From NCBI GenBank assembly GCA_017559995.1, contig JAFYPP010000042.1, positions 1-60,870 of the forward strand: a DNA stretch of 60,870 bases, read 5' to 3'. Origin of the DNA: Clostridia bacterium (GTDB lineage: Bacteria; Bacillota; Clostridia; Oscillospirales; Butyricicoccaceae). The notes beneath the pieces were generated by a model, which was not told the origin of the DNA, did no database searches, and worked only from the letters and a program-made list of their open reading frames with translations. Position numbers and translations under genes: made by a program. How positions within the stretch are numbered: the first letter of the stretch is position 1; every line of letters starts with the position of its first letter. Positions 48,229 to 57,044 of this stretch are shown piece by piece.

Positions 48229-50685
48229 TTATAAATAATATGGGTCGATATCAGCAGAAACGGTCAGTGTTCTGCTGCCGGGCCAGCGGTCATAGGCCGC
48301 CAGCATCCGGGACACCAGGGCACGGCTGTTGCCGGTGGCACGGCCCCGGAAAGAGACGGTGTAATAAAAGCGCTTGTTGAGCTTCGCGATGGGCGCGGGG
48401 GCAGGGCCCAGCACGTGAGGTTCCACGTCGGGCGTTTTGGGCAGCTGGGCGGCCAGCGCGTCGGCAAAGACCCGGGCGGCCTGCTGCACGGCCCGTTCGT
48501 CGGTGCCGCCGAAGCGGAACACGAACTGGTTGGCAAAGGGCGGCGCCTTGAGGGCCTGCCGGGTGACGATCTCCTGGGCAAAGAAGGCGTCGTAATCCTG
48601 CCTTGCGGCGGCTTCGATCACCGGATGCTCGGGGGTGTAGGTCTGGATCACCGCGCGTCCGGGCTTGTCCCGCCGTCCGGCACGGCCAACCACCTGCGCC
48701 AGCAGGGAGAAGGTGCGCTCGGGGGCGTGATAGTCGCCGCAGTACAGGGACAGATCAGCCTCCAGCACGCCCACCAGGGTGACGTTGTCGAAGTCAAGGC
48801 CCTTGGCCACCATCTGGGTGCCCAAAAGGATGTCGGCCTTGCCCCTGGCAAAGCTGTCCAGCAGCTTTTCGTGGGTGGCACGGCCCTCGGTGGTGTCGGC
48901 GTCCATCCGCAGGATGCGGGCGTCGGGCAGCAGCTCCCGCAGCTCGTCCTCGATGCTTTGGGTGCCCGAGCCGATGAGTTTGAGGTGGGGGCCGCCGCAT
49001 TGGGGACAGGTTTCATGCATGGGCTGGGAAAATCCGCAGTGGTGGCACATGAGCCGCCCGTTGCGGCTGTGATAGGTCAGCGCCACCGAGCAGTTTTCGC
49101 AGACGGGAATGTGTCCGCAGTCCACGCAGGCCGCCATGCGGGCGCTGCCCCGGCGGTTGATGAACAGAATGGACTGCTCTCCCCTGTCGAGGTTCAGCCG
49201 CAGTTCTTCCAGCAGCCGGGGGCTGATACGGGACGGGTCGCCCTGCCGCAGCTGACCGCGCATATCGGCCAGGACGGTCTGGGGCAAGGGGATATTCTGA
49301 TACCGCTGGGGCAGGGTCAGCAGATGATACTTCCCTTCCCGGGCGGCGTGGTAGCTTTCAACGGAAGGTGTGGCAGAACCCAGGACCAGCAGACACTTGT
49401 CCTGCGCCGCCCGGTATTTTGCCACGTCCCGGGCGTGGTAACGGGGATCGGACTCCGACTTGTAGGTGGGTTCCTGTTCCTCGTCGATGATGATGCAGCC
49501 CAGATCGGTCAGGGGGGCGAACACCGCGGTGCGGGTGCCGATGACCACCCGGGCACGGCCGGCCTGGATGCGGCAGTATTCGTCGTACCGCTGGGCGGCG
49601 GTGAGACCGCTGTGCATGACGGCCACCTCGTCCCGGAAATGCAGCCGGAACTTGTGGAGCATCTGGGGGGTCAGGGCGATCTCGGGCACCAGCAGGATGG
49701 CGTCCCTTCCCCGGGCCAGGGTCTCACGGATCAGGCGGATATAGACCTCGGTCTTTCCGCTGCCGGTGACGCCGTACAGCAGCGCCGCTTCGGGGGCGCC
49801 GGTCTTTTGCAGGGTCAGCAGCCGGTCAAGGGCCGCCTGCTGGCTGGGGTTGAGGGTGATCTCCCCGGCCTGTTCGGTTTTGCCCAGGCGGGGCATACGG
49901 CTGACCTGTACCGGCTCGGACACCAGCACGCCCAGAGTCACCAGACGGCGAATGAGGGCAGGGCCTACGCCGGTGAGATAGCACACCTCTTTTTCGGGCA
50001 GCTGACCGGCCTGATGGATGACCCGCAGGACGGCTTCCCGTTTTTCCTTGAGGGCGCCTTTGCCGATGAGGCCCAGGGCCTGCTCCAACGGATGGGCAAG
50101 GCGCACCATGGTGATCTTTTTTTCCCGCACGGACTGCTGAAACTGCTGCCGCAGGGCGAGATGGCCGGACTTTACCAGCTGGGCCAGTTCCTTTTTGCAG
50201 GTCTCCACGCCCAGAAGTTTGGCGATCTCAGGTGCGGTCAGCGGCTTTCCGGCGGCGCTTACCCCGTCAAAGACGGTGCGTTTTTTACCGGTCAGGCCGT
50301 CGGGCGGGGTCTCCCCCACTTCGTAGGTTTCGGCTTTGCGGTTCCAGACTCCGGGGGGAAAGAGGGCGTTGGCCGCCTGAAAAAAGGTGCAGAAATACCG
50401 CCGGCACATCCACAGCGCCAGCGCCTTCTGCTCTGTCGAGAGCACAACGTCATCGTCAAACACGTGGGCCAGCGCCTTGAGCTGACGGGGCTGGTCGGCC
50501 TCGGTCAGTTCCAGGATGATGCCCTCGGTCTTGCGATTTCCCGCGCCGAAAGGTACGATCACGCGCTGCCCTTCCCGGAGGTTTTCCCGCCAGACGGAGG
50601 GCACGCTATAATCATAGGGGCGGTCTATGGAATAGACCGCCGCCGCTACCGCTACGCGGGCGACCAGAGTCTGCCCGTTCATCAC
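48229..50685 (-). CDS. priA: Primosomal protein N' PriA
   Basis: The 818-residue helicase restarts stalled replication forks. It has the N-terminal 3'-DNA-binding domain (about 10-110), Walker A GVTGSGKTEVYI, DEEQEPTYKSE, a zinc-binding insertion with paired CxxC motifs (CVDCGHIPVCENC, CHHCGFSQ, CPQCGG) and the C-terminal GVLEADL, VGRAGR helicase motifs. The reading is complete. It starts 3 bases after the rpoZ stop. In many relatives coaBC lies between the two; here it does not. Confidence 0.95.
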   Translation of the reverse strand: MMNGQTLVARVAVAAAVYSIDRPYDYSVPSVWRENLREGQRVIVPFGAGNRKTEGIILELTEADQPRQLKALAHVFDDDVVLSTEQKALALWMCRRYFCTFFQAANALFPPGVWNRKAETYEVGETPPDGLTGKKRTVFDGVSAAGKPLTAPEIAKLLGVETCKKELAQLVKSGHLALRQQFQQSVREKKITMVRLAHPLEQALGLIGKGALKEKREAVLRVIHQAGQLPEKEVCYLTGVGPALIRRLVTLGVLVSEPVQVSRMPRLGKTEQAGEITLNPSQQAALDRLLTLQKTGAPEAALLYGVTGSGKTEVYIRLIRETLARGRDAILLVPEIALTPQMLHKFRLHFRDEVAVMHSGLTAAQRYDEYCRIQAGRARVVIGTRTAVFAPLTDLGCIIIDEEQEPTYKSESDPRYHARDVAKYRAAQDKCLLVLGSATPSVESYHAAREGKYHLLTLPQRYQNIPLPQTVLADMRGQLRQGDPSRISPRLLEELRLNLDRGEQSILFINRRGSARMAACVDCGHIPVCENCSVALTYHSRNGRLMCHHCGFSQPMHETCPQCGGPHLKLIGSGTQSIEDELRELLPDARILRMDADTTEGRATHEKLLDSFARGKADILLGTQMVAKGLDFDNVTLVGVLEADLSLYCGDYHAPERTFSLLAQVVGRAGRRDKPGRAVIQTYTPEHPVIEAAARQDYDAFFAQEIVTRQALKAPPFANQFVFRFGGTDERAVQQAARVFADALAAQLPKTPDVEPHVLGPAPAPIAKLNKRFYYTVSFRGRATGNSRALVSRMLAAYDRWPGSRTLTVSADIDPYYL

Positions 50686-50688
50686 GGA

Positions 50689-50919
50689 TTATTCTTCGAT
50701 GGTGACCACAGGCACGTCGTTGGCCTGCACTTTGGTAGTGTTGACGATCTTGCCGGAGATGATGTCGTCCAGAGCCAGACGGACGGGCTTTTCGGTGAGC
50801 TTGATCTCGTTCAGCTCGGCGTTCTCGGCGATCTCACGGGCGCACTTGGCGGCCACGTTCACCAGCAGATAGCGGTTGTCTACCTTTTCCAGCAGTTCGG
50901 TCATAGAAGGATGCAGCAT
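50689..50919 (-). CDS. rpoZ: RNA polymerase omega subunit
   Basis: This 76-residue protein matches omega: MLHPSMTELLEKVDNRYLLVN, AAKCAREIAE and a KPV-like ALDDIISGKI segment. It stabilises RNA polymerase assembly. GGAG lies before the ATG. It lies between gmk and priA, its usual place in Firmicutes. Confidence 0.93.
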   Translation of the reverse strand: MLHPSMTELLEKVDNRYLLVNVAAKCAREIAENAELNEIKLTEKPVRLALDDIISGKIVNTTKVQANDVPVVTIEE

Positions 50920-50955
50920 AGTTTTTTCTCCTTTATCTCAATCAAAATATTATGT

Positions 50956-51549
50956 TCAGTTCAGGGTAAAATCCAGATTTTCCCGCAGGCAGCGGCAGGA
51001 CAGCATGATGGCACGCAGCCGGTCGGCGGCGGCATCCACCTCGTCGTTGACCACGATGAAGCGGAACTCATCCATATGGGCGCATTCCTGACGGGCGATG
51101 GCCAGACGGTTTTGGATGACCTCTTCGGTCTCGGTGCCGCGGCCGCGGAGACGGCGCTCCAGCTCCTCGAAAGACGGGGGCGCGATAAACACCAGAACGG
51201 CCTTGGGCAGGCGCTTTTTCACCTGCAGGGCGCCCTGGAGCTCGATCTCCAGGATCACGTCGTGGCCCTGCTCCAGATGCTCCTCCACAGGGTCCAGAGG
51301 GGTGCCGTAGTAGTTGCCGTTGTACTGGGCATATTCCAGAAAGCGGTCGTTTGCGATCAGTTCCTCAAACCGCTCATGGGTCATGAAGTGATAATGGACG
51401 CCGTCCACCTCCTTAACGCGGGGCTGGCGGGTGGTGGCGGACACCGAGAAGTACAGGCCCTCCAGCGACTGGATGACCTCCTTGAGAACGGTGCCTTTAC
51501 CGGCGCCGCTGGGGCCGGTGATCACGAACAGTGTGCCTTTGTTATTCAT
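50956..51549 (-). CDS. gmk: Guanylate kinase
   Basis: The 197-residue enzyme makes GDP from GMP and ATP. Walker A is [10 protein letters not shown] (about 11-20); [21 protein letters not shown] binds GMP, and the C-terminal [17 protein letters not shown] is typical. The start at 51549 lies inside the end of remA, so translation overlaps by about 8 bases. An upstream extension to 51579 lies wholly in remA and is not used. Confidence 0.95.
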   Translation of the reverse strand: MNNKGTLFVITGPSGAGKGTVLKEVIQSLEGLYFSVSATTRQPRVKEVDGVHYHFMTHERFEELIANDRFLEYAQYNGNYYGTPLDPVEEHLEQGHDVILEIELQGALQVKKRLPKAVLVFIAPPSFEELERRLRGRGTETEEVIQNRLAIARQECAHMDEFRFIVVNDEVDAAADRLRAIMLSCRCLRENLDFTLN

Positions 51550-51814
51550 CGGAATCCTCCTCTTCGGCGGCGGCTTCATACTCGGAGCTCAAACGGTTAG
51601 CGATGGTTTCCGGCTGGATGGGCGACAGGATCACGTGATCGGAGTCGGTGACCAGCACGCTGCGGCTGCGTCGGCCGTAGGTGGCGTCGATGAGCATATT
51701 GCTTTCCTTGGCCTTGGAGATGATACGGCGGATGGGCGCGGACTCGGGGCTGACGATGGCCACCAGACGGTTGGCCGACACCATGTTGCCGAAGCCAATG
51801 TTGATGACTTTCAT
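51542..51814 (-). CDS. remA: RemA-family regulator
   Basis: This 90-residue protein matches the RemA/DUF370 family: [24 protein letters not shown] and [16 protein letters not shown]. In Bacillus RemA is a DNA-binding activator of matrix genes and osmoprotection. It carries an acidic tail (AAEEEDSDE). The position between yicC and gmk is conserved. It is a second potential matrix regulator in this window alongside the cyclic-di-GMP system. Confidence 0.92.
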   Translation of the reverse strand: MKVINIGFGNMVSANRLVAIVSPESAPIRRIISKAKESNMLIDATYGRRSRSVLVTDSDHVILSPIQPETIANRLSSEYEAAAEEEDSDE

Positions 51815-51823
51815 ACCTACTCC

Positions 51824-52702
51824 TTACTCCAGGTTCTGGATCTGCTCACGGATCTTTTCGATCTCGGCCTTCATATCCACCACGGTCTTGGCGATCTGGA
51901 AATCGTTGGCCTTGGAACCGATGGTGTTGGTCTCACGGTTCATTTCCTGCACCAGGAAGTCCAGCTTGCGGCCGATGGCGCTGGGGCTCTTCAGCATGGT
52001 ATCCAGCTGGGACAGGTGGGAGCGCAGGCGGACGATCTCCTCGGTGACGTTGACCTTATCGGCGTACAGGGCGGCCTCCTGCAGGATGCGCTGCTGGGCC
52101 AGCTCGGAGCCGTCCAGGATCTCGTTCATGCGGGCGGCGATGCGGGCACGGTATTCCTCCACACAGTCGGGAGAACGGCCTTCCACGAAGTCCACCGACT
52201 TGGAGATGAGGCCGGCACGGTAGATGACGTCCTCCACCAGGCGGGCGCCTTCCTTCTCACGCATGGCGTTGTATTCCTCCAGAGCCTGGGCCAGGACGGC
52301 GGAAACCTCGGCCTTCAGCTGGTCGGCGTCGGCTTCTTCCTTGTTCTGCTCCATGGCGTCGGGCAGCCGCAGCAGGGACAGGGCGGAGACCTCATCGGAC
52401 AGGCCGTAGGTCTCGGACACCTTTTTGATGGCATCCACATAGCCCTGGATGACGGCCATATTGGGGGTCACCTTGATATCGGCGCCCTCTTTGGCACGGA
52501 CGGACACGAAGATGTCCACCTTGCCGCGGGCGATGGCAGCCTGGGCCTGCTTGGAGACCATATCCTCCAGATAACCGTAGATGCGGGGTACTTTGATGTT
52601 CAGATCCAGGTAACGGTGGTTGACGGAACGCAGTTCCACCGTGATCTCCCGGAGATCGTTTTCCACTTTCACGCGGCCGTAGCCGGTCATGCTTTTCAGC
52701 AA
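51824..52702 (-). CDS. yicC: YicC-family endoribonuclease
   Basis: The 292-residue protein matches YicC/YloC: KSMTGYGR at the start, RSVNHRYLDLNIKVPR, VSVRAKEG and the C-terminal KLDFLVQEMNRETNTIGSKAND. YicC-type proteins have been reported as RNA-cutting enzymes. The start is chosen as TTG at 52702 because AGGAAG lies at fitting distance and the length then matches the family. ATG at 52690 and GTG at 52711 are alternatives. Confidence 0.9.
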   Translation of the reverse strand: MLKSMTGYGRVKVENDLREITVELRSVNHRYLDLNIKVPRIYGYLEDMVSKQAQAAIARGKVDIFVSVRAKEGADIKVTPNMAVIQGYVDAIKKVSETYGLSDEVSALSLLRLPDAMEQNKEEADADQLKAEVSAVLAQALEEYNAMREKEGARLVEDVIYRAGLISKSVDFVEGRSPDCVEEYRARIAARMNEILDGSELAQQRILQEAALYADKVNVTEEIVRLRSHLSQLDTMLKSPSAIGRKLDFLVQEMNRETNTIGSKANDFQIAKTVVDMKAEIEKIREQIQNLE

Positions 52703-52719
52703 CTGAATCACTTCCTAAC

Positions 52720-53127
52720 TTATTCCAGCACTTCCACGATGTTGAAGCGCATTTCCTTGTTGTTCTTTTTCATGCTGCGGGACACGTACATACAGACGAG
52801 AATGCCGGCCACGAAGGCGATGCCTCCGGCGGCCATGCGGGTGTTCTCTCCACCGGGCATGAGGAAATAGCCCAGAAAAAACAGCACCAGCGGCATAAGA
52901 TACAGCATGGCTGCCAGTTTGAGGACACGGTTGGTATCGCTGCTGACGATGACTTCGTCACCCTTCCGGGCGCCCACGAAATTGTCGGCGTCCACCATGA
53001 CGATCTCATCGGGGTGGGGGCAGCCGTGACAGGTATGGCAGTCACCGCTGCAGGCCGATTTCCGTTTGACGGCCACACGGGCCACCGTTTCGCTGACGAT
53101 TCGGATCACTTGTGCTCGCTGTTCCAT
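52720..53127 (-). CDS. RseC/MucC-like (SoxR-reducing) membrane protein
   Basis: The 135-residue protein has an N-terminal Cys cluster (CSGDCHTCHGC, about 25-35) and two membrane segments (about 73-92 and 99-117), the layout of RseC family members that may shuttle electrons to SoxR or envelope proteins. GAGG precedes the ATG. It lies between the FAD-dependent oxidoreductase and yicC, and the pair could act together in redox. Longer starts upstream have no ribosome site. Confidence 0.82.
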   Translation of the reverse strand: MEQRAQVIRIVSETVARVAVKRKSACSGDCHTCHGCPHPDEIVMVDADNFVGARKGDEVIVSSDTNRVLKLAAMLYLMPLVLFFLGYFLMPGGENTRMAAGGIAFVAGILVCMYVSRSMKKNNKEMRFNIVEVLE

Positions 53128-53140
53128 ATAACTCCTCGCT

Positions 53141-54736
53141 TTATTCTTGTTCAATGGGTGCGTAGCGGGCCATGATGGCCTCGGCCACGCGGATGCCGTC
53201 CACGGCAGCGGACATGATGCCGCCGGCATAACCGGCGCCCTCGCCGCAGGGGATCAATCCCTGCACCGTCAGGCTGTACAGGTCGTCGCCGCGGGTGATG
53301 CGCACCGGCGAGGACGTTCTGGTCTCCACACCGGTAAACACCGTGTCGGCAGCGTCGTAACCCCGCAGCTTGCGGCCAAACCGGGGCATGGCACGGCGCA
53401 GCATACCGCAGACCTGCTCGGGCAGCACGTCATCCAGCGCGCGGAACTGCCATCCCCGGGGATAGGTGGGGGTGACACGGCCCAACTTGGTGGACACACG
53501 GCCTTCGGCAAAATCGCCCCACAGCTGAACGGGGGCCTGATAATCCCTGCCGCCAAGCGCGAAGGCGGTCCGCTCCAGCTTCCGCTGGAAGGCGATGCCG
53601 TCCAGGGGATCGGTGCCGAAATCTTCGGGGCCCACGGATACCACCAGTGCGGCATTGGCGTTTTTGCCGGCACGGGCGTGATAGCTCATGCCGTTGGTGA
53701 CCACACCGCCGCTTTCGCTGGCAGCGGCCACCACTTCGCCGCCGGGGCACATACAGAAGGAATAGCAGCCACGGTCGCCCTCCCGATGGGACAGGGCGTA
53801 TTCACCGGCGGGCAGGCCGGGGATTCCCAGATATTTTCCGTACAGGGCACGGTCGATGTCCTCCTGCAGATGCTCGGCACGGACACCCACCGAGAAGGGC
53901 TTGGCCTGCAGCCAGACGCCCTGTTCCTTCAGGGTGAAAAAGCTGTCACGGGCGCTGTGGCCGATGGCAAGCACCGCCACGTCGCAGGGCAGCTCTTCCC
54001 CTTCCAGTTTGAGTCCGCGCAGGCGGTTTTCCCGCAGCAGAAGGCCTTTGGCCTGGGTCTCAAAGCGAACGGTGCCGCCCAGGGCTTCCACTTCCCTGCG
54101 CATGGACACCACGATGTCCTTCAGCAGGTCGGTGCCGATATGGGGCTTGGCCGCCTGCAGCGCGTCATGGGGCGCGCCGTGTTCTTCCAGCAGCTGCAGC
54201 ACCAGTTCACAGCGGTTGTCGCCGATGCGGGTGGTGAGCTTGCCGTCGGAATAGGCGCCGGCGCCGCCCTCACCGAACTGGATGTTGGAACGTTCATCCA
54301 GGCTGCCGCCGTCGAAGAAGGCCTTCACGTCCCGGTCACGCTTGTCCATGGCCGAGCCACGCTCCAGCACCACCGGCCGGTAGCCGTTTTTGGCCAGGAT
54401 CAGGGCGGCAAAGATGCCCGCCGGGCCGAAGCCCACGATGGCGGGAGGCGCGCTCAAGCGTTCCCTGCCGGTGGGCACCGGCATCACCGCCGTGGCCCGC
54501 AGCTTCACGTGGGGGTCGTTTTGCTTTTGCACAAAGGTGGCCTCATCGCCGTTGAGCTGAAGTTCCACCGAACAGATGGCCTTCAGGTCTCCGTGGCGCA
54601 GGTCCAGCGACTGCTTGTGCAGGCAGCCCCGCAGGATGCTGTCAGAGCTCAGCCGCAATTTCTTCCTTGCGGCAGTCAAGGCTTCCTCCTCCGAAAACGG
54701 AAAAGGAAGCCTGACGTCAGAAATCAAAATACTCAT
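53141..54736 (-). CDS. FAD-dependent dehydrogenase (COG2509-type)
   Basis: The 531-residue flavoprotein has the nucleotide-binding motif AIVGFGPAGIFAALILAKNG (about 98-117), a following ERG loop, VAVLAIGHSARDSF in the middle and GEGAGYAGGIMSAAVDGIRVAEAI at the C-terminus. The N-terminal 95 residues form an extra domain. It belongs to the conserved uncharacterised FAD-dependent dehydrogenase family. Its substrate is unknown. It starts five bases after the cdaR stop. Confidence 0.88.
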   Translation of the reverse strand: MSILISDVRLPFPFSEEEALTAARKKLRLSSDSILRGCLHKQSLDLRHGDLKAICSVELQLNGDEATFVQKQNDPHVKLRATAVMPVPTGRERLSAPPAIVGFGPAGIFAALILAKNGYRPVVLERGSAMDKRDRDVKAFFDGGSLDERSNIQFGEGGAGAYSDGKLTTRIGDNRCELVLQLLEEHGAPHDALQAAKPHIGTDLLKDIVVSMRREVEALGGTVRFETQAKGLLLRENRLRGLKLEGEELPCDVAVLAIGHSARDSFFTLKEQGVWLQAKPFSVGVRAEHLQEDIDRALYGKYLGIPGLPAGEYALSHREGDRGCYSFCMCPGGEVVAAASESGGVVTNGMSYHARAGKNANAALVVSVGPEDFGTDPLDGIAFQRKLERTAFALGGRDYQAPVQLWGDFAEGRVSTKLGRVTPTYPRGWQFRALDDVLPEQVCGMLRRAMPRFGRKLRGYDAADTVFTGVETRTSSPVRITRGDDLYSLTVQGLIPCGEGAGYAGGIMSAAVDGIRVAEAIMARYAPIEQE

Positions 54737-54741
54737 GATTG

Positions 54742-56112
54742 TTAAGGCTGGGCAGGCTCGGTAGGCGCTGCCGGATCGACGGGTTGGGTAGGCTCGGTGG
54801 CGTCGGGATCCACCGGCGTGTCGGGATCCACGGGAGGATTGAGGGCGTTGTCCAGCGCCTCCTGGGTCACCAGCACCTTGACGTTGGCGCTCTGGGAAAT
54901 ATAGATCTCCTTGTTGGTCATGGTCACCTGACAGGGCAGGGTGTTTTCGCCCGCATGCAGCTCTTCCAGATCGTAGATCAGTTCCATCTGCAGGTCGGCG
55001 GTGCGCAGGCGCTGCAGCACATCGGAGGGACCGAACAGGCGGTAGGTCATCACCTGGTTGGGATAGACGAACAGCTCGTTTTTGGGCAGATCGTTTTCAT
55101 CCAGCATGATGTTCTTCCAATCGTAGCCGTCCACCGACAGCGTGATGGTGGCGTACTGCTGCTGGCCCTTGGCCACGGAAACGCCATTGGGCGGCAGGAT
55201 GACCCGCTTGAACTGTATGACACCGTTGCGCACCACGTCATCCAGATCGATGGTGCCCAGATTGATCTGGTTCAGTTCGGCCATGACCTCGGGATCGCCC
55301 GACATGGTGATGGCGGCAGGTTCGATGGAAACCTCCACAGCGGAGGCCTTGAGGTATTCGCTGTCATCCAGTTCCACCGTCAGCGGCACGTTGCTGTCGC
55401 CCTGCAGCTGCAGAGACAGGGTGGTGGAAGGCGTATCGGGGGCCAGATGGGCGTTGGTGACCTCTTCCCCGTTGGCATCCAGCAGGCGGTAGGTCACGTT
55501 GGTCTGCAGAGAGGCGGTCAGGCCGGTGACGTCATAAACCACCTCGGCGGTCTTGATCTGCCGGAGAATGGTCTCGGGGCCACGGACCACGATGGCGTCG
55601 GGGCTGGCGGTGTATTCATCCACCTTCAGGCTGTCGCCGGGCTCGCCCTGCAGCTTGATCGTCACAGGCACCGACGTGGTGCTCATGCGGTCGATGACCA
55701 CGGTGAGCTTCTGGGGCTTTTTATCCACGATGCTGACACCGTCGCTCTTATAGCGGCTGGGGTCCACCAGATAGGTCAGTTCATACTCACCGGGTTCGGT
55801 GATGTGGTACAGCTCGGCGGTACCGGTCAGCAGCGAGGGATCGTTCAGCAGGTTGAGCACGTCGCCGCGGGTACTTTCCACCGTGACGTTGACCTTGTTG
55901 TTGGCACCCGCCAGGATCACCAGACCCTTGTCGGTGAGGTCGCTGACGCCCTGCAGCAGCACGGGCACGCCGACGATGTCTTCCTTGGCGGGCTTCTCGT
56001 TGGTGCTCATGACGTATGCCCACAGCAGCAGGGCCATCAGCAGAGAGGTCGCCTTCAGCAGCACGTCATTGTCCTTGACCCATTTCACAAACTTGTTGTT
56101 CTTCTCGTTCAT
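54742..56112 (-). CDS. cdaR: CdaA regulator CdaR (YbbR-domain protein)
   Basis: The 456-residue protein has a short cytoplasmic start, one membrane segment (about 16-36: LLKATSLLMALLLWAYVM) and three or four YbbR repeats outside. CdaR proteins bind CdaA and adjust cyclic-di-AMP production. A Pro-rich acidic C-terminal tail (PVDPDTPVDPD, TEPTQPVDP) may span the wall. Its start overlaps cdaA by four bases (ATGA), consistent with a stable complex. Confidence 0.93.
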   Translation of the reverse strand: MNEKNNKFVKWVKDNDVLLKATSLLMALLLWAYVMSTNEKPAKEDIVGVPVLLQGVSDLTDKGLVILAGANNKVNVTVESTRGDVLNLLNDPSLLTGTAELYHITEPGEYELTYLVDPSRYKSDGVSIVDKKPQKLTVVIDRMSTTSVPVTIKLQGEPGDSLKVDEYTASPDAIVVRGPETILRQIKTAEVVYDVTGLTASLQTNVTYRLLDANGEEVTNAHLAPDTPSTTLSLQLQGDSNVPLTVELDDSEYLKASAVEVSIEPAAITMSGDPEVMAELNQINLGTIDLDDVVRNGVIQFKRVILPPNGVSVAKGQQQYATITLSVDGYDWKNIMLDENDLPKNELFVYPNQVMTYRLFGPSDVLQRLRTADLQMELIYDLEELHAGENTLPCQVTMTNKEIYISQSANVKVLVTQEALDNALNPPVDPDTPVDPDATEPTQPVDPAAPTEPAQP

Positions 56113-56948
56113 TTGGAGATCAACCCCCTCACCCGATCCGCCAGTGTGGGCTTCTGTTCCTCTTCCTCGGGCAGCAGCTTGGCGATGAGCAGGCGCTCCA
56201 GAGCCTCGGGCGCCAGATGCCGCTTGAGGATGCCGCCCTCAGCCAGGGAGATGCCGCCGGTCTCTTCGGAAACGATGACCGACAGGGAGTCGAAGTTTTC
56301 GCTCTGGCCCAGGCCGGCACGGTGGCGGGTACCCAGGTCCTTGCTGATGTTCTGCTTGCCGGACAGGGGCAGGATACAGCCGGCGGCGGCGATGCGGCCG
56401 TCGGCGATGATGACGGCGCCGTCATGGAGAGGCGCCTTGTTGAAAAACAGGTTCTTCAACAGCTCGGCGTTCACATCGGCGTTGATGGTGGTGCCGGTGT
56501 TGATGATATGCTGGAGAGAGTCATTCCGCTGGAACACGATGAGGGCGCCGGTCTTGGTCCAGGACATGGCGCTGACGGCCTCTACGGTCTGCAGGATGGC
56601 GGCGTCGCTGGTCTTGTTCTCCTGACCGCGAAGCAGACCCAGCAGTCCGCTGAGCCGCTGACTGCCGAACTGCTCCAGCATTTTGCGGAGCTCGGGCTGG
56701 AAGATGATGACAAGGGCCAGAATTCCCACCTGCATGACGCTTTCCAGCAGGAAGGTGATGGCGTTAAGCTGCAGAACATCGGCAAGCAGGGTGGCACCCA
56801 CCAGCAGCACGAGGCCCTGGAACAGTTTCTGCGCGTTGGTGTTGCGCAAAAAGCGCATGATTTTGTAAAACAAAAAGGCCACCAGCAGGATATCGATGAT
56901 ATCCCAGGGCTTGACCATTCTTGCATTGTTGATGATCGCTTGTAACAT
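56109..56948 (-). CDS. cdaA: Diadenylate cyclase CdaA
   Basis: The 279-residue membrane enzyme makes cyclic-di-AMP from two ATP. Three N-terminal spans (about 15-95) are followed by the DAC catalytic domain with LHDGAVII (DGA motif) and GTRHRAGLG (RHR motif). It controls potassium and osmotic balance and the cell wall. cdaA-cdaR is the standard pair, but the usual glmM downstream gene is not here; an FAD-dependent dehydrogenase follows cdaR instead. A promoter precedes it. Confidence 0.96.
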   Translation of the reverse strand: MLQAIINNARMVKPWDIIDILLVAFLFYKIMRFLRNTNAQKLFQGLVLLVGATLLADVLQLNAITFLLESVMQVGILALVIIFQPELRKMLEQFGSQRLSGLLGLLRGQENKTSDAAILQTVEAVSAMSWTKTGALIVFQRNDSLQHIINTGTTINADVNAELLKNLFFNKAPLHDGAVIIADGRIAAAGCILPLSGKQNISKDLGTRHRAGLGQSENFDSLSVIVSEETGGISLAEGGILKRHLAPEALERLLIAKLLPEEEEQKPTLADRVRGLISK

Positions 56949-56988
56949 CTTTCCGCCGCTTCCTTTTGATAGTTATATATTAAAATAT

Positions 56989-57017
56989 ATATTACCAAAA
57001 AGCCGTGATTTTTTCAA
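56989..57017 (-). promoter_or_regulatory. Promoter of cdaA
   Basis: On the minus strand TTGAAA (57012-57017), 17-bp spacer, TAATAT (56989-56994), about 40 bases before the cdaA ATG. An AT-rich inverted region TATATATTTTAATATATA lies just downstream. Confidence 0.65.
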
Positions 57018-57044
57018 TAGCGGACGGTGTTGTTTTTTCTTTGT

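Noticed and set aside
48415..51600. Very long plus-strand open frames opposite priA-gmk and similar antisense frames elsewhere (for example 6509-8680, 22988-25546, 1609-3249)
   Set aside because: They lie antisense to genes with clear family motifs, lack ribosome sites, and their Gly/His/Gln/Val-rich content is what GC-biased codon use gives on the opposite strand.
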